From: an uncultured Nocardioidaceae bacterium
GTDB lineage: Bacteria > Actinomycetota > Actinomycetes > Propionibacteriales > Nocardioidaceae
DNA: 64,000 bases
Assembly: GCA_902805855.1 (NCBI GenBank)
Contig: CADCUJ010000010.1
Location: 1-64,000 of the forward strand
Reading direction: 5' to 3'
A program made the translations under genes and the position numbers. The notes below the pieces were generated by a model that did no database searches, was not told where the DNA came from, and saw nothing but the letters and a program-made list of their open reading frames with translations. Positions 34,251 through 43,059 of this stretch are shown here, in pieces (the stretch's first letter is position 1; each line of letters opens with the position of its first letter).

Positions 34251-36170
34251 TCAGTCGGAGGCGGTGACCGAGGTCTGCCGGGGGTAGAACATCTCGCTCT
34301 GCACGTAGCGCTGCCCGATCGACAGGTCGTACTGGACGAGTCGGTAGTCGCGCAGCAGCTGCCGGGCTCGCGGGGACAGCTCTGCCTCGAGGACCCGGGT
34401 GTTGTCGGGCCCGACGATGACCTCGTGCTCCAGGGCCGGCAGGTGGTTCTCGAGCTTGCGCAACAGCACCTGGTACGGCGGCAGCGGTGCGCCGGCAGCG
34501 TCGAGCAGATGGCCGCCGAAATGCGTGGGGCTGGTGGTGGGCAGCTGCTGCGCCGCCTGCTGGCCGAAGTTGGCGTAGACCAGGAAAGGGGTCTCCCGCA
34601 TCCGACGCGTGCCGTTGGCAGCACGCACCGACATCGGCCAGAACGGCGGCAGGTGGTCGCCGTAGTACACCAGCACGGTCTTCTCGTCGGAGCGCTCGAG
34701 CGAGCCGATGAAACCCTCGAGCGCCTCGTCGGAGTAGCGCAGGCCGCGGACGTAGTGTGCGGCGTTGGCGGCCGCCTCCCCGTCCGCCAAGCCGGCGACC
34801 GGCACCGGGTCGTCGTACTTGCCCGCCATCGGGAAGTGGTTCTGCATCGAGACCAGGTTGACGAACACCGGGGGGTCGGTGCGCTCGATGTGGTCCTCGA
34901 CCTCGCGGAACGCCGCTCGGTCGGAGATGAGGTCGCTGTCCTCCAACCGCTCCTGATGGCGCATCTCCTCGTCGAACTTCACCTGGTCGAAGCCGAAAGT
35001 GGGGTAGACCGTGGAACGCCGGTAGAGCGTGGGGCGGAAGGGATGGATGGCGACCGTCTGGTGACCCAGCTGGTCGAAGTAGCCGACCAGCGACGGGAAG
35101 GAGTCGTAGTCGGGAACCAGCATCTGGTACGGCGTGGTCAGCTGCGGCTGGAACAAGGCCAGGGACATCCCGGTGAGCGCGCTGAACTCCGCGTTCGCGG
35201 TGCCGCCGCCGAACCGGTTGGCCAGCATGTTGCCCGACGTGGTCCGCTCCATCAGCGAGCGGGTGAACGGGATCGGGTCCGCGGCCACGTCGATCGACTT
35301 CAGCCGCGTCGGGTCCGTGAAGGTCTCGCCGAGCGCCATCACGACGTTCACGTCGTCGAGGGCGTGGGGGTCTCGGTGTCGGTTGATCGCCGCCGCCGCG
35401 GCGTCGTACTTCTGGGCGATCGAGCGCATGGTCTGCGCGGAGTAGCCGGGAGGCGTCACCATGCCGGGGACGTCGGTGTTGTAGAGCATGCCCGCGACCA
35501 GTCCGTTGCTGGCGTAGTTGGCCCGCTGGTGCCACGACCTCCACTTGGCACCCGAGCCTTCGTAGGCCGCCCGGAAGGCGTTGCCGGGGGTGTTGAAGTC
35601 GCTGGCGTAGAACCCGCCCGCGATCAGGAGTACGACGGTGCCGAAGCGGACGGCCAGAAGCCCGTGTCCGAGACGGGGATGGGTCCGACGCCGGATCCGG
35701 GGGAACCACCTCTCGGCGAACCGCCCGGCCAGCACGGACACGGCCATGACAACGGCGAGGCCCGCGAGCAGACCCAGTGTGGTGCCCCAGCCGATCATCT
35801 GCCGCAGGAAGGCCGGATCCATGGCCACCGCGAGGTCGCTGGGGAAGATCGGCTCGAGCCGCAGCTGCAGCTTCTCGTGCTGGGCGAAGCCGAGCGCCGC
35901 GGTCGCGGCGACGACGATTCCGACGGTCAGCCACAGCCGCCCGACCACGGCCAGCACGAGCACCACCGCGAGCCACACGACGCCCGTGCTGAGCCAGAAC
36001 AGGGAGGGTTCCGCGCCGATGCCGCGCGCCCAGAGCACCTCGGTCTCGCTGTCGAGCTGCCACAGCTCCAGGGTGAGGTGGGCGAGCGTCGCCACTGCCA
36101 TGGTGACCAGGAGCGACCCGGTCAGCACCCACCCAGGCGACCGCGAGGACCCGAGGTCGGGGATGCGCAC
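34251..36170 (-). CDS. LTA-synthase-like sulfatase-family membrane enzyme
   Basis: 639-residue protein: five N-terminal helices (about residues 10-230) then an extracellular alkaline-phosphatase-fold domain. Visible LtaS-type motifs are VVMALGETFTDPTRL, at the metal/nucleophile Thr region, then GGGTANAEFSALTG and VLVYYGDHLPP. LtaS-like enzymes transfer glycerol phosphate from phosphatidylglycerol to polymers or glycolipids; the acceptor here is unknown. GTG at 36170 is chosen since GGAGGT is six bases upstream; GTG 36173 is alternative. Confidence 0.9.
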   Translation of the reverse strand: MRIPDLGSSRSPGWVLTGSLLVTMAVATLAHLTLELWQLDSETEVLWARGIGAEPSLFWLSTGVVWLAVVLVLAVVGRLWLTVGIVVAATAALGFAQHEKLQLRLEPIFPSDLAVAMDPAFLRQMIGWGTTLGLLAGLAVVMAVSVLAGRFAERWFPRIRRRTHPRLGHGLLAVRFGTVVLLIAGGFYASDFNTPGNAFRAAYEGSGAKWRSWHQRANYASNGLVAGMLYNTDVPGMVTPPGYSAQTMRSIAQKYDAAAAAINRHRDPHALDDVNVVMALGETFTDPTRLKSIDVAADPIPFTRSLMERTTSGNMLANRFGGGTANAEFSALTGMSLALFQPQLTTPYQMLVPDYDSFPSLVGYFDQLGHQTVAIHPFRPTLYRRSTVYPTFGFDQVKFDEEMRHQERLEDSDLISDRAAFREVEDHIERTDPPVFVNLVSMQNHFPMAGKYDDPVPVAGLADGEAAANAAHYVRGLRYSDEALEGFIGSLERSDEKTVLVYYGDHLPPFWPMSVRAANGTRRMRETPFLVYANFGQQAAQQLPTTSPTHFGGHLLDAAGAPLPPYQVLLRKLENHLPALEHEVIVGPDNTRVLEAELSPRARQLLRDYRLVQYDLSIGQRYVQSEMFYPRQTSVTASD

Positions 36171-36333
36171 CACGACACCTCCACTGGATGGGTAATCGCT
36201 CAACGGTAGCGGCGTCCCCGGCAGGTCCCGACCGATCACGGTCACAGCTCGGCGACAACTTGCCCACCGCACCGACCGCGACTGTCGGTGGCCCCTGCAA
36301 GGGTCTGCACCGACGGCTACCAGGAGGACGAAG

Positions 36334-36576
36334 ATGAGCGTGCACATCGACTGCGACACGTGCGTGGTGCGTGGGCTGGCCTGCGACGACTGCGTGGTGA
36401 CCGTGCTGCTGGGCCCCCCGCCCGAGGTGGGCTTCGACGAGGACGAGCAGCGCGCTCTGGACGTGCTGGCCGGCTCCGGCCTGGTGCCACCGCTACGGAT
36501 GGTGCGACCGGTCTCCACCCCCGATGTGTCCCAGGACACCTCCGAGACCGAGGGGGGCGGGTTTGCCGCTCTCTAG
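36334..36576 (+). CDS. Small Cys-rich conserved protein, 80 aa
   Basis: 80-residue protein with four closely spaced cysteines near the N-terminus, CDTCVVRGLACDDC, suited to bind a metal or form disulfides, followed by an acidic segment and a low-complexity tail. I know it only as a conserved actinobacterial hypothetical. AGGAGG lies 10 bases before the ATG. It directly precedes the c-di-AMP riboswitch. Confidence 0.8.
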   Translation: MSVHIDCDTCVVRGLACDDCVVTVLLGPPPEVGFDEDEQRALDVLAGSGLVPPLRMVRPVSTPDVSQDTSETEGGGFAAL

Positions 36577-36659
36577 AGCGCCCGTTAGCCTCGAGGACCG
36601 TAGGTGCCTGTAGCAGTCGGCCAGACCGGGTCGGCGCAGGCGCCGCGTCGAGTTCGGGA

Positions 36660-36825
36660 ACCGACCAGCACCAGTGGGGGTGTCGGGTCCCGGAGCCGGG
36701 GAACCAAGTTCCTGGGGTGAATCGCGCCCGCTGTTCTGCCGCCGACGCGGTCGGAACGGGCGCGTAGGGTCTCCTTTGCCGCCCGAACCCGTCAGCTCAC
36801 CTGGTAGGCGTTAGACAAAGAGGAG
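36660..36825 (+). ncRNA. c-di-AMP riboswitch (ydaO/yuaA leader)
   Basis: The 260-bp leader upstream of the NlpC/P60 gene matches the ydaO class. GGGGAACCAAGTTCCTGGGG followed by TGAATC is at about 36698-36723, and GAACCCGTCAGCTCACCTGG followed by TAGGCG at 36785-36810; both blocks are highly conserved in the family. A variable stem (GCGCCCG near 36724 with CGGGCGCG near 36758) lies between. The ribosome site for the NlpC gene (AGAGGAGA) follows at once. High c-di-AMP is expected to turn the downstream wall-hydrolase gene off. Confidence 0.85.
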
Positions 36826-36836
36826 ACCGACCGCGC

Positions 36837-37982
<1,146 letters not shown>

Positions 37983-38001
37983 CATCGGGACCGACCGTTC
38001 G

Positions 38002-39306
38002 GTGACACCACGCACCTGGACCGGCCACCCACGACTGTGGGTGGCCGGTCTTGTGCTGCTGCTGGTCTGCGCAGGCGGCTTCTTGGTGCTGCGAGGAGAT
38101 GGCAACCGAGTGGTCCCACCTGGCAGCCCCGGCCAGCAGGCGGCCCGGACCAGGGACGATGCAGCCGCCGAGCTGGTCAACGCTCTGCAGACCCGGCTGC
38201 GGGCTGGCGACCGGTCGGCTGCAATCGATCTCGCGGCGCCCGGTGACGCCGAGGCACGGGCGGAGCTGCGCACGATCTTCGACAACGTCCGCCAGCTGCG
38301 GCTGACCGAACTCACGCTGCGCTACGTCGACGAGGACACCGGTGTCGGTGGTGGGGACACCTTCGGTGCCGACGTCCAGCTCTCCTGGCGGATTGCCGGA
38401 TTCGACTCCTCGGCGAGCCGGATGGAGGTCCAGCTGCTGCTGACGCAGACGCCCCGGGGAGCCGCCTTCGTGTCCGCCCGGACCGCGGCCGGCGATCGGC
38501 CTGGCAGGGGCGAGGACCCGGTCGGCGCTCCGGTCGGTCAGAGCGCGGACGGGACACCGCTGTGGCTGCTCGGTGACCTCGGCGTCGAACGCAGTCCCCG
38601 CGCGCTGGTGATGGTCGCCCGTCAGCAGGGCGCGGTCGACCGGTACGCGATGCTGGCCGACCGGGCCGTGGCGGACGTCAAGCGAGTGCTCGACGGATGG
38701 GGCGGCAAGATGGTGGTCGAGGTGCCCGCCTCGCAGGGCGACCTCGAGCAGGTCCTCGGAGTCGCCGCGGACAGCTACCGTTCGATCGCAGCGGTCACCT
38801 CGACGGTCGACGGGTCGACGCGCCCCTCGTCGCCGGTGCACATCCTGGTCAACCCGAGCGTCTTCGACCGGCTCAGTGGTGACGGTGCCCAGATCGTGAT
38901 GAGCCACGAAGCCACCCACGTGGCCACGCGGGCCGCTACCTCGTCGATGCCGATGTGGCTGCTGGAAGGCTTCGCCGACTACGTCGCCCTCGACGACATC
39001 GAGCTGCCGGTCTCGGTGACCGCGAGCCAGATCCTGGCCGAGGTGCGCAAGGACGGTTCGCCACGGCGGCTGCCCACGGCGTCCGAGTTCGACCCGAGCA
39101 ACAAGTCCTTGGGCACCTCCTACGAGGCGGCGTGGCTGGCGTGCCGCTACATCGGGGCGGAGTACGGCGAACGCACACTGGTGGCGTTCTACGATGCGGT
39201 GGACGAAGGCCTGCCCGTCCGGGACGGCTTCCGCCGTTACCTGGCCACCGATCGCCGTGGGTTCACCGAGGCCTGGCAGGGGTATCTGACCCGCCTCGCC
39301 GCCTGA
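38002..39306 (+). CDS. Membrane-anchored HExxH peptidase-like protein
   Basis: 434 residues: a short N-terminus, one anchor helix (LWVAGLVLLLVCAGGFLVLR), a NTF2-like or mixed middle region, and a C-terminal gluzincin-type domain. MSHEATHVATRA gives HExxH and LLEGFADYVAL supplies the downstream Glu ligand, as in peptidase MA/M1-like families. Active domain is predicted outside the membrane. The GTG start is 19 bp after the NlpC gene stop, which suggests one transcript. Substrate unknown. Confidence 0.85.
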   Translation: MTPRTWTGHPRLWVAGLVLLLVCAGGFLVLRGDGNRVVPPGSPGQQAARTRDDAAAELVNALQTRLRAGDRSAAIDLAAPGDAEARAELRTIFDNVRQLRLTELTLRYVDEDTGVGGGDTFGADVQLSWRIAGFDSSASRMEVQLLLTQTPRGAAFVSARTAAGDRPGRGEDPVGAPVGQSADGTPLWLLGDLGVERSPRALVMVARQQGAVDRYAMLADRAVADVKRVLDGWGGKMVVEVPASQGDLEQVLGVAADSYRSIAAVTSTVDGSTRPSSPVHILVNPSVFDRLSGDGAQIVMSHEATHVATRAATSSMPMWLLEGFADYVALDDIELPVSVTASQILAEVRKDGSPRRLPTASEFDPSNKSLGTSYEAAWLACRYIGAEYGERTLVAFYDAVDEGLPVRDGFRRYLATDRRGFTEAWQGYLTRLAA

Positions 39307-39323
39307 CCGCCCGGCAGCTCCCC

Positions 39324-39390
39324 CGATGGCAGGCCGTGGCAGGCCGATGGCAGGGCGATGGCAGGGCACCTGGTGGGGCGCGTGGCAGGG
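39324..39390. repeat. Cluster of degenerate GATGGCAGG-type repeats
   Basis: Five copies of (GA/G)TGGCAGG(G/C) occur at roughly 10-12 bp intervals, with a larger gap before the last, in the 92-bp gap before the M48 gene. The spacing is close to one helical turn. Function unknown; replication slippage is the simple explanation. Confidence 0.6.
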
Positions 39391-39398
39391 TTTGCACC

Positions 39399-40673
39399 GT
39401 GACCGAGCGAGCCGACCGTGCGCGACTCGCCCGAAGGCCGGCCGCCATCACCGGGCTGGTGGCGGCCATCGTCCTCGCGGCCGCCGCAGCAGTCCTGGTG
39501 CCCTGGGACTGGGTGCCGGGCGGAGACCTCGAGCCGTTGGCCGCGACCGAGGTGTTCACCCGTGCGGAGATCGCTCGCGCCGAGGAGTACTCCTCGGTTC
39601 GGCGGTACCTCGGCTGGGCGTCGTACGCGGTGTCCCTGCTGGTGGCTCTGACGCTGGGGCTCACCGCGGCCGGTTCACGGCTGCTGCATCGGGCCCAGGG
39701 TCGGCTGCGCTGGTGGCTCGCCGTGCCGGTCGGGACGCTGGTGCTGCTCATGGTCGGTCGGCTGGTGACGCTGCCCCTGTCGGTGATGATCCACCAACGG
39801 AACCGGGACTACGCCCTGTCCGACCAGGCCTGGACAGGGTGGTTCCTCGACGTGGCCAGGTCGGTGCTGGTGTCCTGGGTGTTGACCACGCTGCTCCTGC
39901 TGGCCGTCGTGGCCGCCGCCCGGCGTTCTCCGCGCTACTGGTTCGCTTGGGCAGGCGGCATGGCGGTGCTGTTGACGCTGGGCGCGTCGTTCCTCTACCC
40001 GGTCCTCGTCGAGCCGCTGTTCAACCGCTTCACGCCGATGCAGGCCGGGCCGTTCAAGGCCTCGGTGTTCGCACTGGCGGAGCGACAGGGCGTCCGGATC
40101 GACGAGGTGCTGGTGGCCGACGCCTCCCGGCGGACGACGACGCTCAACGCCTACGTCTCCGGCTTCGGCAGCACCCGGCGGGTAGTCGTCTACGACAACC
40201 TGCTCGCCGACCTCCCGCCCGGCCAGGCGCGGGTGGTGATCTCGCACGAGCTGGCACACACCGAGAACCAGGACGTGCTGGTCGGGACGTCGCTCGGTGC
40301 GCTGGGCAGCGTGTCCGGCGTTTGTGCCCTGGCCCTCGCCCTGGACGCCCGATGGCTGCAGCGCAGGTCCGGCACCGAGGGTGCGGCCGACCCGACCGCT
40401 CTGGCTGCCGTGCTCGCGCTCGTCGCGCTCGGCGCGGCAGTCTCCAGCCCGCTGCAGAACACGATCAGCCGCGCGGTCGAGGTCCGGGCCGACCGGGAGT
40501 CGATCGCGGTGACCGGCAGTGAGGACAGGTTCATCGAGATGCAGCGTGAGCTCTCGACCTCTGCGCTGAACGACCCGACCCCGCCGGCGTGGAGCCAGCT
40601 CTGGTTCGGCTCGCACCCCACCGCCCTCCAGCGGGCGGGCCTCCCGGCCTCGCTGCGGCGGGCTGCGCAGTGA
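39399..40673 (+). CDS. M48 family (Ste24/HtpX-like) membrane metallopeptidase
   Basis: 424 residues with about six hydrophobic segments. The zinc motif is ISHELAHTENQDVL (HExxH), with a downstream Glu in EVRADRESIAVTG, and SGFGSTRRVVVYDNLL precedes the motif as in Ste24-type CAAX/housekeeping peptidases. Likely role is quality control or processing of membrane proteins. GTG 39399 is chosen by fit to the hydrophobic start; the 92-bp gap upstream holds only repeats. Stop overlaps the next GTG (GTGA). Confidence 0.88.
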   Translation: MTERADRARLARRPAAITGLVAAIVLAAAAAVLVPWDWVPGGDLEPLAATEVFTRAEIARAEEYSSVRRYLGWASYAVSLLVALTLGLTAAGSRLLHRAQGRLRWWLAVPVGTLVLLMVGRLVTLPLSVMIHQRNRDYALSDQAWTGWFLDVARSVLVSWVLTTLLLLAVVAAARRSPRYWFAWAGGMAVLLTLGASFLYPVLVEPLFNRFTPMQAGPFKASVFALAERQGVRIDEVLVADASRRTTTLNAYVSGFGSTRRVVVYDNLLADLPPGQARVVISHELAHTENQDVLVGTSLGALGSVSGVCALALALDARWLQRRSGTEGAADPTALAAVLALVALGAAVSSPLQNTISRAVEVRADRESIAVTGSEDRFIEMQRELSTSALNDPTPPAWSQLWFGSHPTALQRAGLPASLRRAAQ

Positions 40674-41797
40674 GCCGACTGCTGTTCGTCACCAACGACT
40701 TCCCGACCCGGCGAGGCGGAATCGAGTCGTTCGTGCTTTCGCTGTGCCAGCACCTCGACCCCGACGAGGTGGTGGTCTACACCGCCTCCATGCCCGGCGG
40801 CCTGGAGTACGACGCCACCTTGGCCTTCCCGGTGCACCGCGACCCGTCCTCAATGCTGCTTCCACTGCCCTCGGTTGCCAGACGGGTGGAGCAGGTGATG
40901 CGGGAGCACGGCTGTGACCGGGTGGTGTTCGGGGCATCGGCGCCCCTGGGCCTGCTCGCCCGGCGGCTCCGGCGCGCCGGCGCGCGCCGGATCGTCGCAC
41001 TGACCCACGGCCACGAGGTGTGGTGGGCGAGGCTGCCGGTCACCCGGCAGCTGCTGAGGCGCATTGGCGACTCGGTCGACGTGATGACCTTCGTCAGCCA
41101 GTGGTGCCGCGAGCGGATCGTGCCCGCCCTCTCGGCCGCTGCGGCGGCGCGGATGGAGCGGCTCTCACCGGGTGTGGACACCGGCCGCTTCTATCCGGGC
41201 TGCGGGGGAGCGGAGGTACGCCGCCGGCACGACATCCCGCCCGACGCACCGGTGGTGGTCTGCACCGCCCGGATGGTCCGACGCAAGGGACAAGACACCT
41301 TGGTCCGTGCCTGGCCGACGGTGCTGGACGCGGCGCCTGGCGCGCGGCTGTTGTTCGTCGGGGACGGGCCGAACCTCGCCAGGGTGCGGCGCCTGGCGCG
41401 CTCACTCGGCGTGGCGGGTTCGGTGAGCTTCCTCGGCTCGATGCCCTGGCATGAGATCCCGAGCTACACCGACGCCGGTGACGTCTATGCGATGCCGTGC
41501 CGCACGCGGTGGTGGGGACTGGAGGCGGAGGCGTTGGGGATCGTGTTCCTGGAGGCCCAAGCCTGCGGGCTGCCGGTGGTCGTGGGGTGCTCCGGGGGGG
41601 CCGCGGAGACGATGCCGGCTGACGGGCGCTCGGTGCTGCTGCGCGACATGACGCCCGATGTTGTGGCAGCGGCTTTGGTCCAGCTGCTGAAGGATGCGCG
41701 TGCCCGAGAGGGGTCCGCCGGTGTGATGCGTGGGGTATCGAGTGTCAGTGACTGGGGTGCGGTGGCTGCTCGCCTCAGGGTGCTGGTGTTCGACTAG
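40670..41797 (+). CDS. pimB: GT4 glycosyltransferase, PimB-like alpha-mannosyltransferase
   Basis: 375-residue GT-B enzyme. N-terminal LLFVTNDFPTRRGGIESFV, donor-site VVVCTARMVRRKGQDTLV, and the EX7E box EALGIVFLEAQACGLPVVVG. Close to PimB' (Rv2188c/NCgl2106), which adds the second mannose of phosphatidylinositol mannosides at the cytoplasmic face, and its location next to the NlpC gene agrees with the mycobacterial order. Coupled to the M48 gene by a 4-base overlap. The exact acceptor is inferred, not seen. Confidence 0.88.
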   Translation: MSRLLFVTNDFPTRRGGIESFVLSLCQHLDPDEVVVYTASMPGGLEYDATLAFPVHRDPSSMLLPLPSVARRVEQVMREHGCDRVVFGASAPLGLLARRLRRAGARRIVALTHGHEVWWARLPVTRQLLRRIGDSVDVMTFVSQWCRERIVPALSAAAAARMERLSPGVDTGRFYPGCGGAEVRRRHDIPPDAPVVVCTARMVRRKGQDTLVRAWPTVLDAAPGARLLFVGDGPNLARVRRLARSLGVAGSVSFLGSMPWHEIPSYTDAGDVYAMPCRTRWWGLEAEALGIVFLEAQACGLPVVVGCSGGAAETMPADGRSVLLRDMTPDVVAAALVQLLKDARAREGSAGVMRGVSSVSDWGAVAARLRVLVFD

Positions 41798-41803
41798 CCG
41801 GGA

Positions 41804-41974
41804 CTAGCAGGGGTTGCCGGCGGCCGCACGCTGTTCGCAGGGTTCGTCGAACAGTCCGGCCGTCGTCGCTCCAAGGGTGAGGACCGCGCCGACGATGACC
41901 GCAGCGATCAGCGCGATGAGCAGTGCATACTCCACCGAGCTGGCACCCAGTTCGCCACCTCTACTGTGAACCAC
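41804..41974 (-). CDS. Flp-type pilin, second (minor?) copy
   Basis: A 56-residue protein: short leader with cleavage motif GASSVEYALL (Gly before the cut, Glu at +5), hydrophobic helix LIALIAAVIVGAVLTLG, and an unusual Cys-containing tail (DEPCEQRAAAGNPC). GTG 41974 has AAAGG five bases upstream. It lies downstream of the major pilin in the same direction, separated by a strong hairpin that should lower its expression. The two cysteines could form a disulfide loop. Confidence 0.88.
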   Translation of the reverse strand: MVHSRGGELGASSVEYALLIALIAAVIVGAVLTLGATTAGLFDEPCEQRAAAGNPC

Positions 41975-41998
41975 GATTGCCTTTCAAAGCTCATGAGA

Positions 41999-42035
41999 CG
42001 TGATGGCCGTGCGCCTCGGGCGCACGGCCATCACG
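41999..42035 (-). terminator. 17-bp perfect hairpin between the two pilin genes
   Basis: Stem CGTGATGGCCGTGCGCC and its exact complement with a TCG loop, 28 bases after the stop of the major pilin. It has no U-run, so it may be a leaky terminator or a 3' stabiliser that raises the pilin mRNA over the downstream gene. Confidence 0.75.
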
Positions 42036-42062
42036 TTCGCGACCAGGTGTGACCGGTGAGGG

Positions 42063-42245
42063 TCAGTTGGCCTGGGCGATGCCGGTGTTCGTGTCCGTGA
42101 ACGCGCCCTGAACCGTTCCACCGAGGGTGAAGACGACGCCCACGATCACCGCGGCGATCAGAGCAACGAGCAGGCCGTACTCGACGGCCGACGCACCCCG
42201 CTCGGAAGTGCGAGCGCGGAGCTGGATGGCGATGTACTGCAGCAT
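42063..42245 (-). CDS. flp: Flp/Fap-type pilin, major copy
   Basis: 60-residue prepilin: 18-residue leader (MLQYIAIQLRARTSERG), cleavage site GASAVEYGLL with Glu +5, hydrophobic helix LVALIAAVIVGVVFTLGG and a short Thr/Asn tail. Class IVb Flp pilin processed by a TadV-type peptidase, which is not in the window. GGGAG lies seven bases before the ATG. First gene of a two-gene unit with its own 157-bp upstream region. Confidence 0.93.
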   Translation of the reverse strand: MLQYIAIQLRARTSERGASAVEYGLLVALIAAVIVGVVFTLGGTVQGAFTDTNTGIAQAN

Positions 42246-42402
42246 GAGATTCTCCCAGGAGTTGACTGAGCCGGAGTCATTGGCGATCCCGACACAGAGA
42301 TCATGACCGATTTGCGCCACTTGTCGCTATCGGTGGAACGGCTGTCTCAGCACCCACGGTCGGGTGGCACTCGCCTGGGCCGAAAGTACTATTTGCAATG
42401 AA

Positions 42403-43059
42403 TCAGACATGAGGCGAGAACTCGTCTGCTAGCAGTCCCGCCCGGATCGCGTGCATGATCGCCTGGGCTCGGTTCGCGGCTCCGAGCTTCTCGTAGATCT
42501 TCGAGATGTGGGTCTTCGCCGTGGACTCGCTCACGTAGAGCTTTCTCGAGACCGCAGAGACGCCCAGGCCCTGGGCGAGCAGCTCGAGCACCTCGACCTC
42601 GCGAGGCGAGAGCTGAGGACCGCTCGGTGTCATCTTCCGCCGCATCGCGTTCGCGAACTCCGCGGAGGTGAACGAGCGCGGCGCTACGACAGAGTGGCGT
42701 GCTGCCGCCACCACGTCGTCCGCAGGAGCATCCTTGGCCACGAAGGCCGAGGCGCCGGCCTGTAACGCCGCGAACAACTGCTCGTCCCCGGCGTACATCG
42801 TCAAGACGACGAGGCCGATGACCTCGTCGTCCTGACGCAGGGTGCGCACCAGGTCGAGACCGGTGCCGTCGGGCAGCCGGACGTCGGTGACGACGACAGT
42901 GGGCGCGAAGGTGTCAGCCATCCGAAGCCCTTCGGACACCGAGGCGGCCTGGCCGGCGACGACGAAGTCCGGGTGCCGCTCGAAGGCACGAGCCAGGCCC
43001 TGTCGGATCAGGTCATGGTCGTCGACGAGCAGCACGCTCGAAGGCTCGGGCGGGGTCAT
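42403..43059 (-). CDS. NarL/LuxR-type response regulator
   Basis: 218 residues. Receiver domain with acidic pocket in LLVDDHDLIRQG, phospho-acceptor Asp in VVTDVRLPDG, Thr in VVLTMYAG and Lys in FVAKDAPADD. C-terminal LuxR helix-turn-helix: LSPREVEVLELLAQGLG to STAKTHISKIYEKLGAANR. AGGAG 6-7 bases before the ATG. Its ATG overlaps the histidine kinase stop (ATGA). It ends the tad operon and lies 157 bp upstream of the pilin start, so pilus control is the likely job. Confidence 0.93.
   Translation of the reverse strand: MTPPEPSSVLLVDDHDLIRQGLARAFERHPDFVVAGQAASVSEGLRMADTFAPTVVVTDVRLPDGTGLDLVRTLRQDDEVIGLVVLTMYAGDEQLFAALQAGASAFVAKDAPADDVVAAARHSVVAPRSFTSAEFANAMRRKMTPSGPQLSPREVEVLELLAQGLGVSAVSRKLYVSESTAKTHISKIYEKLGAANRAQAIMHAIRAGLLADEFSPHV

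Noticed and set aside
33697-36345. 882-codon minus-strand frame over the LTA-synthase-like gene
   Set aside because: Arg/Pro/Gly-rich shadow; the neighbouring frame carries all sulfatase-family motifs.
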